A stretch of 64,000 bases of DNA from assembly GCA_035236585.1 (NCBI GenBank), contig CP141136.1, positions 50,671,136 to 50,735,135 on the forward strand, in the 5' to 3' direction. This stretch comes from Warburgia ugandensis (taxonomy: Eukaryota > Streptophyta > Magnoliopsida > Canellales > Canellaceae). The translations under genes and the position numbers were made by a program. Below, piece by piece: positions 33,008-45,063 of this stretch. The notes under the pieces are model-generated. The model was not told the origin of the DNA. It searched no databases and was given only the letters and a program-made list of their open reading frames with translations. Numbering within the stretch: position 1 is the first letter of the stretch; every line of letters begins with the position of its first letter.

Positions 33008-35625
33008 TATTATATATATATATAATTATTACATTTAATATTCCTAAAAATTATATTGTTAACCCTTAAATCATGAAATTTATCATTAATTATAGTTTAT
33101 TTTACATTTTACAAGATTAAGATAGAATTAATAAAAATTATGAACTTTTTATATTGTGATTCCCTATAGCAAGCTAGTGCAACATCCAAGCAATTCCTCT
33201 GAGCCACATTTCATAAGTTGCATGAGGTGCAAGTAGATAAGTGGTTAGATCAAGCCGATCAACATTCTAAATGCCGATCAAGCTTATGTTGAAAAGGATG
33301 ACTTAGATCAATCCAAAATAAACTTTGGATGATCGAGATTAAATCGAAAAGCAATTACTCAAGTTTTAAAAATTTTCAATTACAAATGGTTGAAATGTCT
33401 AAGGATTACAAGATTGAAAGTGGATTAATGAAAATCAGTAGTAATCTAAATGATCTATCTTTGGACAATCAAGATTGCTTTAAAATCACCTTGGAATGTA
33501 ATGTTTCAAGCATGGATGGTTACAGAAAGGATTAGAGATTGAGATTAAATCTTGAGAAAGGATTAGAGGACTAAATGTTCTCGATGCATGCCTTGATGAT
33601 CAAGAGAGGACTAGCCACAGTTTCTAACATTTTAAAGTGTAAAACATCATGTTAAGATTTCCTACATTAGAAAGAAGTGGGTGCTGGTTTTCTAATTGGA
33701 AAGAGTTTTCTAAGTTGGAAACACTAGAGAGAGGTAGCAGCTAGTTTGGGAAGGGTTACATGATGTGTTTACATTGGATTGTAAGGTTTCTAACAACAAC
33801 TCAGGCATTTTTTTATTTTAGAAGATTGTTAGATGCAAAAACAAGTGCTTTTTCTATGGGTTCTGCTATTGACAATGAGGAAAGCTGCACATTTCTCTGA
33901 AAACCATGTAGAAGACACAATAAAAAGTGAAGAATCAAGGTCATTTAGTGAAGAATCCCTAGAGAGAATAAGAATTAGTGAAGAAAAGAAAGTAAAAGTA
34001 TGTTTTCTTTACTGGTTTCCATACAAAGAAGAGGCAATAGTATTTATTTTATCCAAAAAACAAACAATGCCCTATTTTGATTTCCTTGTAGACATTTTTG
34101 AAATTTAGAAAAAAAATTCATGCTTTATGAGTTCTAAATAATTCTTGTTGTTGTAAGCATCATATGATAAAAAATAATAAAAAATCATAGTTTACATACA
34201 AATTTCATCACTAAATTCAAGTTTTTTCTTAAAGACTCTACTTTGTTTTCACTTACAGATAGTATTTTTATTATATTTTTTCTCTTTAATTTCCCACAAT
34301 TGTTTAGTTTTTCATGATCCAAGGCTTTAAATTGCCATAGTCACTTGCCTGTGTTAATTACCTCTTTATACTAGCTTTGATTCATCCTTAATTATGGAGT
34401 TTATTTGGTGTTATTTTAAGGGAATCAAATAAGTTCTTTATCATTGTGTGAACATCTACTAATTAGCTACTAATTTATCTTATAGAATAAAATTTTCTTC
34501 ATGTTTTTAATACTAAGGTATGCTAGTATTAGTCTCCTACTACTATTTCACTATTTTGAGTGTAAGTTTTGTTTCATTTTTTTCTTTGATTTGGTCAAAT
34601 TTGGAGAGGAGACTCTTGGCTACAAATTAATGTGTGATACATCAAGGGATTACTAAGGGAGCTACTTTTATTTAGAGAAGTTTTCATGTTATTTGCTTTA
34701 GTTTTAGCAATTGTGATTCATCTTTAACTATAGAGTTTCTATGGTGTTATTCTAAGGGAATCAAATAAGTTCTTTATCATTGTATGAATATCTAGTAATT
34801 AGCTACAAATTTATCTTATGGTATAAAATTTTTCTTAATGTTTTCAACATTGCAAACTATTTCACTATTATAAGTGCAAGTTTTGTTTCAATTTTTCCTT
34901 TGATTTAGTCAAAGATGGAGTTGGGACTCTTTTGTACAAGTTGATACATGACAAATCAAGGTATTTCTAAGGTAGCTACTTGATTTGTGAAGTTTCCATG
35001 TTATTTGCTTTAGTTTAAGCATAATTTGGGATTTATTTGCCAAAGCATTTGATGATAGTTTTAGGAAAGAATTTTATTAAATTTTAGTTTTGTTTTCTCA
35101 CTAAATTTTAGTGTGTCTTTTATGTTAGTCATAAGTAGTTAAATCATCCATCTTGGGTGAGGATGAAACCACATTAAACCATTACTTTTACTTGCATACA
35201 AGAATCACTAGGTTAGAAATATTAATTATCAATTTTCAAGGGTATGCTACATAATTTGAGGTACAAAGTAGTGCTCTTTTCGTAGGAATTATGATGTATT
35301 TTTCATAGCTTAGATAGTTTGTGCTCATAAAAAAATACAAGTTATTCTTTAAATCTACAATAATTAACATATGCAAATCATTATAATTGAGAACATAGGT
35401 AAATTTGAAATTCCAATTTAATATTTCATTGGTGTTATATTAACATGTGTTGAACCAAATAAATGAATCTTATATATGAATGCTTAATCATTAATGTGGA
35501 ATAAGTTGTATTGGATTCTAATTAATATTCCAAATTTTAAATTGAGTCCTCGCAGGATAGAACTATACTTGCAAATCTAAACTTCAATAGACTAGTGCGT
35601 TTACAGTGATTTTAAAACAATAACA
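33008..35625 (+). repeat. TE-F 3' LTR (probable)
   Basis: Follows the TE-F polypurine tract and ends near 35625 (AAAACAATAACA) after TCCTCGCAGGATAGAACTATACTTGC and AGTGCGTTTACAGTGAT, which resemble decayed LTR 3' ends of this group. It starts with an AT microsatellite (33008-33024) rather than TG, so the left border is approximate. It contains a 336-bp tandem duplication. The 91-residue ORF at 33833-34108 matches no family I know and is probably fortuitous. Confidence 0.45.
34378..35049. repeat. 336-bp tandem duplication in the TE-F LTR
   Basis: A unit starting TGATTCATC at 34378 recurs at 34714 and stays colinear for most of its length (AAGGGAATCAAATAAGTTCTT; AGCTAC.AATTTATCTTAT; TTTTGTTTCA; TTTCATGTTATTTGCTTTAG). 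The copies differ by scattered substitutions and an indel near 34540. Confidence 0.8.
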
Positions 35626-35860
35626 TCACTAAGCCACAAAGGTTGAGCTACATAGGCCATGTCATTGAGCTACAAATGCTGAGCCACGCAAGCTATATTA
35701 TTGATCTACAAATGTTAAGCCATATAGGCTATATCACTAATCCATAAAGGCTACATTACAGGGTCACAACGACATATTTTGAATCACATAGGGGTCATAA
35801 AGACACATTCTATATCACATAAGGGTTACAAAGACTCATTCTAAATCACATATTAAAAGT
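35626..35860. repeat. Degenerate short tandem repeats
   Basis: Imperfect units of some 40-50 bp built on GAGCTACAAA, GAGCCACATAGGCTATATCA and GGGTCACAAAGACACATT. Non-coding; origin unclear. Confidence 0.5.
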
Positions 35861-38268
35861 GGCTACATAGGTAAACATTCCTCATATAAGTAAAAACACA
35901 TGTAATAGCATTGTATGACAATAATTCACACGCAATGATTAGGAATTTCAAATTGGAAATCAGATTAAATAGATGGAAAGCTATAAGGTAACTAAAACAT
36001 GTGATTTTGCAGTCTCAAAACAACACTTATGCATATTGGCCAGCTGTCAAGATTTAGTAACTACATATGTTCTTTGATAGTCCAAAGTCCATCATTATAC
36101 GTGCTATTTGACAACAAAAACCTAGATGTTGCATACATTGAATGATAACTAATTTCAATAACTATCCAAGTCCCATGATTTTGCAAATTTAGGTGTTAAA
36201 TGCATGGAATGATAACCAAAAGTTCAAATGGAAAACACAATAGGAAAGCAATCTAAAATTGTAGTTAAACATATTGGAAATTAGTCTTAGGATAGTAATA
36301 AAAACATGTTTACAATAGCAGTTCATGGATTGGTTCTACTAATTTTAAAGATTGAATGATGATGAATCATAGGTGCAATGTTCAACCATATAAAACACAG
36401 TATTTCCTTGAAAACCAATCAGTGATGAAACTTACAAGTGATTTTAATAGTGGAATACAAGACTAGTTTAGTAGATAGATGCTTATATTTGGTTAGTTTT
36501 AAAAGTCAAACAATGGTGGAACTTAAGGGTAATTCTAGCAATGAATTATACACCTAAATCAATAGGTAGTAGATTATTTTCATTTGATTTAGAAGACCAA
36601 TCAATGATTAAACATGTCTGCACTTCTATTAGTGAAGAACACATCTCTTATAGTAGCTAGATGGCTATTTTTTATTGAGTTTCGATAATCAAATTGAGGA
36701 CTAAGACAGAGATTAATCTATAGGATGCATTGGCAATGAGTAGGTTGTTTTCTCTAGAAATTTGGGAGGTGTTTTATTAATGCTAAGCATATAGGATAGT
36801 GGGTGGGCTATTATGTACTTTTTGCAGTGAACATGCATTGATTTCTAGCACTAGCATGCATTGATATCCTAGAATTTATGGACTATTTTTGTTGGGTGAT
36901 CCATGATGAAACTCGAAAGTATGATCAGTATTGATATACATGTCCAAACCAATCAATCTTAACAATTAAACTATAGTGGATGTGAGGTGCATTTCCAGTA
37001 GTAAAGACACCTCATTCTACTAATTTTGTGAATTTTTATTTATTAATTTTAGAAGCTAAACATCAATGGATCTATGGTGTGTTCCCAACAGTAAATGCAT
37101 ACTAATTTATAGACATTCATGGAGTATTTGATTATCTTTAAAAGCGAAGTTGTAGTGGATCTAGACTATGTTTCCAGTAGCACAAGCACCCAATCTACAG
37201 ACATTCATGGAGCATTTGACTATCTTTAAAAGCTAAACTATGGTGGATCTATAGGGATTTTCTAGAAGTGCATGCATCATGATATGTGAAATTAATGAAC
37301 TTATGTGGTTGTTTTTAAGGGCCAAATCATAATGAATCAACAGTGCCAGTTTGGCAATGGAAACATGTTAATAGTAGTAAATTAAGAAGTGTTTCTAAAA
37401 TATTTTTGTTTAAATGACAAATAGTACTGAAAACTAAGGTATAAAATGGTGTGCATAATTTCAAATGAGACCTCAATTATATCCAAATAAAATAGAAAGC
37501 AAGATGATGCATGGCAATGCCCATAGGTCACAACCATTCACAAGGAAAAATGGTGTGCATGGATCATGGATCAAGCCATTTGAAACAAATATGAGATGCA
37601 TAATTTACTAGATATCAAAGTTCAAAAACATGGTGCATCCTAACTTAGGAGGATCCTTATTCCCACTTACCCCTTTGGTGAAATTGATTTTTCCATGACT
37701 TCTCAAAAACTCAGAGATGGTGAGTGACTATAGTAGCTACTTTCCCCCACTCTTTCTCCTTCTCCCCCTCTTCTTCTTTCTCCTATCCTTTCTTCTTTCT
37801 TTCCTACTATTCTTCTTTCTCCAACATTTTCTTAGGTTTTCCTTTTCTGTCTTTCTTTTCCTCTCCTTTACCCCTCCTCTCTATAGTTTTCCCCTCTTTT
37901 AATGTTTCCATGGTTTCTTTTTTTCTCCCATTATAGCCAAAGACATCCTCTTATAGTTTGGATGTCTAGGCTAATTGCATAATAGGTTGTGGTCTACTCC
38001 TTCCAAATCCACCTGGGGAATTGAGCGGAGCAATTCCTCACCCTTGGTTCAAACTATTTACTTTAAACTCTTCCATCACTAATTATATTTTATATCATGA
38101 TTCCCATGGGATTCTAATTAGTGACAATGTCCATTTTTGGACTCCTTTGACTAAATTTGAATTTTGTACTAAAAACCAAAAACTAATAGTTTTGGTGACT
38201 TGATCTCATAGCCAATGATAAACCATTCCATGATGTAACAAGTAGAGCTAACTAGAATTTGTTGTTCA
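35861..38268. other. AT-rich non-coding stretch with a decayed tandem array
   Basis: No credible ORF. Between about 36260 and 37400 it has a degenerate array with a period near 88 bp, clearest at 37111 and 37199 (AGACATTCATGGAG.ATTTGA.TATCTTTAAAAGC, then GTGGATCTA). Older units share tttagaagc.aaac.atggtggat. A pyrimidine-rich tract at 37738-37930 gives two Phe/Ser/Leu-rich ORFs that I reject as genes. The stretch ends at the TE-G LTR start (38269). Confidence 0.5.
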
Positions 38269-38707
38269 TGTGACGACCTTGGTTTTTACAACCCTTATAA
38301 TATTTATTTTCAAGAGGTGTGGCCCCACATTTTGAAAACAATTTAAAAAACAAATAGCAAGTAACATTTTTATTAAAAATCATTTTCAAAACTACAAGTG
38401 TCATCTTTTAAATGTATCATTTTATTATATAATTTAATCTTATTTAAAATTTGAAAAGTCAAAGTAATTTTTACTTTTCACTTAAACCATTTTTCAATAA
38501 TTTTACTTCAATATCCATGAAGTCAACAAGCATAGTCCTTGTATTATTACAATTTAAATTTCAAATAAAAAAATTGTACATATACAATCCAAATGTCAAA
38601 AATTGGAGTAATATCCTATAACTCAAACATTCACATATCCTCAAAATAAATTTGTTCAAATCAACTACTTGCCTGACTCTTCTCAACTCCTTTTTGTCTG
38701 AATCTGA

Positions 38708-38739
38708 GATATTGTAAACATTCAAACATTTACAATATC
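38708..38739. other. Conserved LTR hairpin, TE-G copy
   Basis: Perfect 11-bp inverted repeat GATATTGTAAA / TTTACAATATC with a 10-nt spacer, about 0.45 kb from the LTR 3' end. The copy in the other TE-G LTR (61108-61135) is decayed. Confidence 0.75.
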
Positions 38740-39273
38740 CCAGCAAAGTATTCTTAGTGGGGGAATAAGATGCATTTGAAAACCTAAAAGAAAACATTAC
38801 TTTTCACAATTTAATAATCAATTCAATGCATCAAAATATTATGCATTAATAATTAGCATGATTAATTTTATGATAATATCAAACTTTCAATATCAAATTT
38901 CAAAATATTTCATGTAAATATCACAAATAAATCAATGGTACAATATTGCATTCAAATCAAAATCTAAAATAAACATTTTGAATAGAAGTAAATATCACAA
39001 ATAGATCTCATAATGCAACATCATGTACAAATCATAATTAGAATCTCGAATAAGGCTTTTGAATAGCAATACAAGTTAAGTAACATTAAACTCATAAAAT
39101 AATAGTATATAATCATAGGTCTTCATTCCCCAATCAAATGGACCGATAAACATCTAGCCACCATTAGATCCACATATCTAGCCACCACTAATCCATATAT
39201 ATCCAACCAGTACAGGGTCCACATATCCATTTAGTCAACACTGGGTACACATAATGGTGATGAGCTTATACTA

Positions 39274-39345
39274 GGCATATCATCATGCCACATCACAAGG
39301 AATATCATCATTCCACATCACAAGGCATATCATCATGCCATACAT
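39274..39345. repeat. 25-bp minisatellite in the TE-G LTR
   Basis: Nearly three units of GGCATATCATCATGCCACAT plus CACAA (39274, 39299, 39324). The internal GGCAT...ATGCC inverted repeat is kept by paired changes in the second unit (GGAAT...ATTCC). Confidence 0.75.
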
Positions 39346-39699
39346 CATCATAATTTGCACATAGTGTAAAATATACAAAGGACTAATATGTTGCACTGCA
39401 CACCCCTTGTGTTGGGATCTAGTACTATGCTCCACTAGCATTTAGGTGGAAAAATGCATCATCATGTCTATATGGAGGCTACCTGGCGAGCACTTAAAGC
39501 AATTGCCCATGAGAAGACACTCCTACTACCCGTCATCTCCATTGTAGGGCTGGTATTAAATAATCTCAAAGGCCAGTGGTCAGTTGCACCACCTAGCATA
39601 GGATCTCCAGGTCTTATAGCACATAGCAAGCCTACCTCTAGGTCTTACGATACTTGTAAAGCACCTACCAAGCGATCTAGGACTCTAGACACTCCCAAA

Positions 39700-39960
39700 A
39701 TGCCTATCTCGAGCATCAATGAAATCCATATCCATAAGGACATACAACTACTTGTAGAGCCCTAGGCTAAGCATCAATAGAACTATATCCATCAGGACTT
39801 ATGGCTATTCATAAAGTGCCTACCAAACCATCAATGAAATCCACAAGCATCAGGATTTATAGCAGCTCATAGAGTGCTTACCTAAGCATCAACAAATCCG
39901 CATCCATTAGGACTTATGGCTACTCATCAAGTGCCCACCCAAATCATAAATCATATACAT
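39700..39960. repeat. About 59-bp degenerate tandem repeats in the TE-G LTR
   Basis: Four imperfect units on the theme AGCATCAATGAAATCCAT, CATCAGGACTTATGGCT, ACTCATAGAGTGCCTACC. The same array is in the other TE-G LTR at about 62640-62880, so it predates TE-G insertion. Confidence 0.7.
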
Positions 39961-41735
39961 CTTCAAAATTATATCATGAAAATAAAATCATTATTTCAAT
40001 GTTTTATGAGAAGTCATTCAAATCTATTCATTTTCAACCCAGATTCCCCTAACAAATTGTAAAAATATATCTTTGCAAGCATTCAAAACATGGAGTGTTC
40101 ATCCATAAATTAATTAATGCGCCTATAGTTCCCAAAAGTGTAAATCCATTGCAATGATTATAATAGGTGAATCTTTAAACAAAATATTAAAAGTGCGTAT
40201 CGCTAAATGGACCATAGTTAAACTAGTGATGAAGCCTTTATCAATAAAGACAAACATGTTATAACTTAAGATCATGGCTTGTAAATATCTATTGTATGTC
40301 CATAGCATTTAGAATATTCCTTCCACATTTAAATGTGCATCATTTCATGTGATTATGATAATTTCTAGTTCTACATATCAGTAGTTAATTCCATTTCAAC
40401 GAATAGTTGTCAAATAATGTTAAAGTGAACCTAATTAAATGCTATTATTTATACAATTTTTCATTCTATCTCTCAGTTTTGAAGACCTTAGGATTTATTC
40501 CCTTAGGATCTATTTATGAATACAAACTATGACTTAATATATTAAAATTTCTTCTATATTGGAACCAATCATTTCATCATTCTCAAGTAATTAAGTTATA
40601 AGTATGACATCTTCTAGCACATTTTCTTAGGTCTTCCTATAGTTTAAAAGCTTGTGAGCTATTCTGAAATCTTTACTTTATTATTGATATATTGATTAAT
40701 AGTTCATACTATTATGGGCATTCCTAATATTATAGTATCAATATACAAGTCCTTGTGTCTCAATAGCATACGTGAGATCAAACCTTGTATAAGGTATTAT
40801 AATGTCCTTTTGATGTAACCATAAGTTTGAAATTAAGATAGGCAATCTAGTTACTCATTTTTCTTAATATTATACTTAGCATAAAACAATTGTTTTGGCT
40901 TCATTTCACATTTGCAGCTAATCTGGGTTTATATCACGTTTGTTAGTATTATCATCAGCTAAATATATATATGCTAACTTCTAGTCAACAAGTATGGTTG
41001 CCATTATTTTGTTTGGGTGTTACAACTAGTGTAACAGTAACATTTTCAATTTAAATTAGCTATTCCATTTTCAATTTGATAATTTAAAAGGGGTCACAAG
41101 ATGGCTTATAAATTTATCACATGCATTCATAATTTCAGTAATTAAAGGGAATTCTTTGTATGTCATCATCTACATTCAATCATTCTTATAAAGCGATGAC
41201 AATTATTAAATGTTCCAAAATAGCAATCTTAATCTACCCACCTAACATAGTGTTTATCCTTTATTCTCGTATGTACCTCCTTTAGCTTGATCTATCAATT
41301 GGCCATTTCGTAGGTTTCATAGTTGATCCATCAATGTATAGCTCTGATCATGTCTCTCTCATTGATTATGGTATCGAGAAAGCAAAGATATGTCACTCTA
41401 TAGCTCCAACCATTGAAACACTATAGATTATAGAGGGGTGCAGTGCTTGATCACACAAATCAGGCATTAGATGGTCAATCAATGATTAGATCTTAGGAAC
41501 AGGATAGATATATAGTTTTTCTAAGAGTTTGGTTATAGTTCTGTAGTCAGATCAGAATGAATACTTCAATCGAATATGGATCTAAGGGTATGTTTCACTA
41601 ATATAGGATCAAATTGAGATGAAGGGCAAGATCTCATCAAATATTAGACAATCTAGTTTGAAATCTACATATCGACCTAAAGGAGTGCTCATATTGATCA
41701 CAAATCTAAGTACCAAGTGGTTAATTAATGGTCAC

Positions 41736-41751
41736 ATCATCGCTCAAGGGT
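41736..41751. repeat. Target-site duplication of the LINE, left copy
   Basis: ATCATCGCTCAAGGGT, repeated with one mismatch at 45048-45063. Sixteen bases fits target-primed reverse transcription. Confidence 0.88.
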
Positions 41752-41995
41752 AACTGTGTCGATGCCAGTCCCAAACCCGGATGGAAAAGAAGGGTGGTCT
41801 TACATCAAGTGCCAACCTATAAGGAAAAAGTTGAAGATGAATTTGTTATTTCTTTCCTACTTGCAAATAAATATGCATTGTATATTAGTTCGTAAGTAAG
41901 AAATGAAAATCATCTCTAACTTCTTAAAAGTATGGCAACCTTAACATGGCATGAATTGAAAACTAACATTCCCTCAAGCTAAGGCATCCCCCACA

Positions 41996-42182
41996 AGAGA
42001 CGCACTGCATTAGATCTCGAGTGGGCAAAAAATGGGCAAGGGTTAATAGGGCATTTCCCTAGAAGCAATGCACTACATTAGATCCTGGGTGTAGAGGAAA
42101 ATGGCAAGGGCTACAAAAGCATTCCCTTGAAAGCGATGCACTGCATCAAAACCTAGGTGCAGTGAAAAGTGGGCATGGGTTT
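41996..42182 (+). repeat. Triplicated unit in the LINE 5' untranslated region
   Basis: Three imperfect units of about 60-67 bp: GACGCACTGCATTAGATC..., GCAATGCACTACATTAGATCC..., GCGATGCACTGCATCAAAACC..., each followed by GTG..GAAAA.TGGGCA.GGG and a CATTCCCT-like end. Such promoter-proximal repeats are plausible in LINE 5' regions. Confidence 0.7.
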
Positions 42183-42234
42183 ATGCCATGGAGATTGAGA
42201 AGCGCATGAGTAAATAAGGTATCTCAGGAGCATA

Positions 42235-43030
42235 AGATTCATGTCACCACATGGAATATAGGAACATTAACAGGTAAGAGTTTGGAGTTAGTAGATACGA
42301 TGAAAAGTAAGAGAGTCAACATTGCATGTATCCAAGAAACTAAGTGGAAAGGGGTTGAAACTAAAGAAATTGTTGGGTAAAAACCCTAGTACGTAGGAAG
42401 GGATAATAACAGAAATGGCATAAAAATAATAGTGGATAAAAAATTAATGGATAAAGTTGTGGATGTTAAAAGAATTTATGATAGAATTATAATAATAAAA
42501 CTTATTCTCGGAGAGCAGATCATAAATGTTATAAGTACATATGCACTGCAAGTAGGGTTAGGAGATATAATTAAGTGACAATTTTAGGAAGATATGGACG
42601 GAGTCATGCAAGATTTTTCCAACACCGATGGGATATTTATTGGAGCAGACTTAATTGCCATGTAGGAAAAGAAAAGGAAGGATATGATACGATACATGGA
42701 GAGTGTGGTATAGGAGAACGAAATGAGATGGGAGAAAATATCATTGATTTTACTTGTGATGAACACTTAAAAAGGGGGATGAACACTTAATATGCTTTAA
42801 AAGTGAACTGCATAAAACCCAAATAGACTTTTTTCTACTTAAGTATACTGAAAGATCAATGTGTATGGATTGTAAGGTGATACCCTGTGAGAGTTTAGCA
42901 TCACAACATACGTTAATGGTGATGAATATCTATATTAAAATATGGAAGAAAGGAAATGAACTTAATAGGTATGCAAAATCTAAGTGGTGGAACTTAAAAG
43001 GAGGGAAAATAACCTCATTCACAAATAAGT
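42235..43030 (+). pseudogene. LINE endonuclease domain (APE-type), degraded
   Basis: Translation in shifting frames gives IHVTTWNIGTLTGKSLEL (start of the endonuclease fold, with the Asn of TWNIG), VNIACIQETKWKG (catalytic Glu), VISTYALQ, DFSNTDGIFIGAD, YDTIHGECGIGERNEMGENIIDF and TQIDFFLLKYTE with MCMDCKVIPCESLASQH (final His region). The family nicks target DNA to prime reverse transcription. Stops lie at about 42380 and 42665 and there are frameshifts, so no single ORF remains; 42575-42790 and 42859-43050 are pieces. Confidence 0.82.
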
Positions 43031-43384
43031 TGATGGTAGAAAGAAACTAGAACTATGAAGCTAAAGTAAACACCATGTGTACTAATATGGCTGAGTCCAT
43101 TAAGAAAATGGCAAAAGATGTCTTAGGAGCATCTAAAGGTAAAAGGCAATGAGTAAACGAAACATGGTGGTGGAGTGAAATAGTGTAAAAAGTTATTAAA
43201 GAAAAATTGATGGTAGAAAGAAACTAGAACTATGAAGCTGAAGTAAACACTATGTGGACTAATATGGCTGAGTCCATTAAGAAAGTGATAAAAGATATCT
43301 TAGGAGTATCTAAAGGTAAAAGGCAATGAGTAAACGAAACATGGTGATGGAGTGAAATAGTGCAAAAAGTAATTAAAGAAAAAT
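43031..43384 (+). repeat. 177-bp tandem duplication in the LINE linker
   Basis: Two adjacent units start TGATGGTAGAAAGAAACTAG at 43031 and 43208. The period of 177 bp is 59 codons, so the repeat keeps the frame. Both units encode a linker with NMAESIKK, LGASKGKRQ (or LGVSKGKRQ) and NETWW. A stop follows VERN in each copy, so at least that lesion predates the duplication. Confidence 0.88.
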
Positions 43385-43420
43385 GGGTGTGTTTTAAAGA
43401 CTGGTAGAAGTATAGAAATA

Positions 43421-44960
43421 ATGAAAACAATGAGAAATATAAAAAAGGCTAAAAAGGTTTCTAAGAGAATAGTAAGTGAGGCTAAACTTAAGGCATATGA
43501 TGACCTCTATAGTAGATTAAGATCAAGAGAAGGTGAGAAAGATGTGTTTAACCTTGCAAAAATAGGAAAACAGAAGAGTAAGGACTTAGATCATGTTAGG
43601 TGCATTAGAAGTGATGATCAAAGGACGCTAGTCAAAGACGACAAGATCAAACAAATGTGGGAGACTTACTTTCAAAAATTGTTAAAAGACAATCGCTGTA
43701 AGAATATAGGGACTGAAAATAATATAAATGTAAATGACATTAGACATTATAGATATGAAAGTAGCATTAGAATACCTAAAGTGAAAGAGGCCTTAAAAAA
43801 GATGAAATCAGGGAAGGTCTTGAGACCTAATAGTATACAAAAAGAGGTTTGGAAGCATATGGGAGATACTAGAGTAGGTTGGTTGACCAAGTTGTTTAAC
43901 AAGATTATAAAATCAAAGAAAATGCCAGATGAATGGAGGAAAAGCTCTATTATACCAATTTATAAAAATAAAGGAGACATACAGAGCTGCACTAATTAGC
44001 GGGGGATGAAACTTATGAGCCACAATATGAAACTCTTTGAAGGAATGGTGGAGAAGAGGCTACTGCATGAAACAAGTGTATCGGAGAACCAGTTTGGTTT
44101 CATCCTGGGAGGTCTACCATGGAAGCTATTTTCTTACTAAGATAATTGATAGAAAAATATAGGGAGAGGAGGAAAGACCACCACATGGTCTTTATTAACT
44201 TAGAGAAAGCTTATGATATCACTAGAGAGTTAATATGGAGGGTGTTGGGCGAGAAAGGGGTTTTGTTGTGGTATATAGACATAATTAAAGATATGTATGA
44301 GGAAGAGACTGATGATTTTCCTTTCACTATAAGACGGCACCAAGGATCGACATTGAGCCTATACCTTTTCATGTTGGTTATGGATGAGTTAACAAAACAT
44401 ATACATGAGGAGATTCCACATTGCATACTATTTGTAGATGATATAGTCTTACTTGATGAGAGGTGTAAACATAAAGCTAGAGAGAGTATGAGTGGAACAC
44501 TGGTTAAGATTGACAACCAAGAAGTCCTTGTAAATGACCACTTTCAATACTTTGGATCAATGATTCATGAGAGTGGAGAGAATGAGAGGGAGGTTACCTA
44601 GAGAATCCAAGAAGGTTGGAACAAATGGAGATATGCATCTAAAGTTTTGTGTGATCGACAAGTGCCACTCAAACTAAAAGGAAAATTCTATAGGATGACC
44701 ATAAGGCCGGCCATGCTCTATGGATGAGAGTGTTGGGCAGTTAAGGAACATCATGTTCATAAGATGCACATCATGGAAATGAGGATGTTGAGATGGATCA
44801 ATGGTAAGACAAGAAAGGATAGAATTAGGAATGAAAACATTAGCGGAAACTTAGGAGTAGCACCAACAGGTAACAAGATGAGGGAGATTGGATGTAGATG
44901 GTTTGGACATGTCTAAAGGAAATAAAAAACATCACCGATTTTTAGGACTAAATGTAGCCA
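43421..44960 (+). pseudogene. LINE reverse transcriptase and C-terminal domain
   Basis: First open stretch (43421-43999): linker plus early RT blocks, VKEALKKMKSGKVLRPNSI and MPDEWRKSSIIPIYKNKGD (RTE signature). After a frame break, NQFGF (~44090) and from 44146 MVFINLEKAYDI, RRHQGSTLSLYLFMLVMDELTKHI and CILFVDDIVLLDE; the FVDD box is intact. About 40 residues normally found after this box appear deleted (DER then KHKARES). The C-terminus follows: [68 protein letters not shown] and RWFGHV, with stops. Confidence 0.9.
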
Positions 44961-45027
44961 TGGTACATGATAGAGAGGAATGGAGAAATAAGATTCATGT
45001 GGTTGACCCCTAATTGGGATAAGTTCT

Positions 45028-45046
45028 TGATGATGATGATGATGAT
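45028..45046 (+). repeat. GAT-repeat tail of the LINE
   Basis: TTGATGATGATGATGATGAT after TTGGGATAAGTTC, next to the right target-site duplication. RTE-type LINEs end in short tandem units rather than poly(A). Confidence 0.82.
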
Positions 45047-45047
45047 C

Positions 45048-45063
45048 ATCATCTCTCAAGGGT
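45048..45063. repeat. Target-site duplication of the LINE, right copy
   Basis: ATCATCTCTCAAGGGT, one mismatch from 41736-41751. Confidence 0.88.

Larger units (their letters stand above)
41752..45047 (+). mobile_element. RTE-clade LINE, near full length, decayed
   Basis: 3.3-kb non-LTR retrotransposon in the TE-G LTR. It has a 5' untranslated region starting near AACTGTGTCGATGCCAGTCC, an apurinic-type endonuclease region, a linker with a tandem duplication, an RT domain, a C-terminal region and a GATGAT tail. RTE-type elements of plants share this length, this domain order and the short-unit tail in place of poly(A). Multiple stops and frameshifts make it inactive. Confidence 0.9.

Noticed and set aside
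33833-34108. 91-residue ORF with no stops in the TE-F LTR
   Set aside because: No recognised motif, AT-driven composition, no neighbouring coding signal.
35626-35860. CRISPR-like direct repeats
   Set aside because: Units are imperfect, spacers are not distinct, and the context is a plant nuclear repeat region.
37717-37936. Two overlapping Phe/Leu/Ser-rich ORFs, which could be read as membrane segments
   Set aside because: They come from a pyrimidine-rich tract open in two frames at once; no start or stop context supports a gene.
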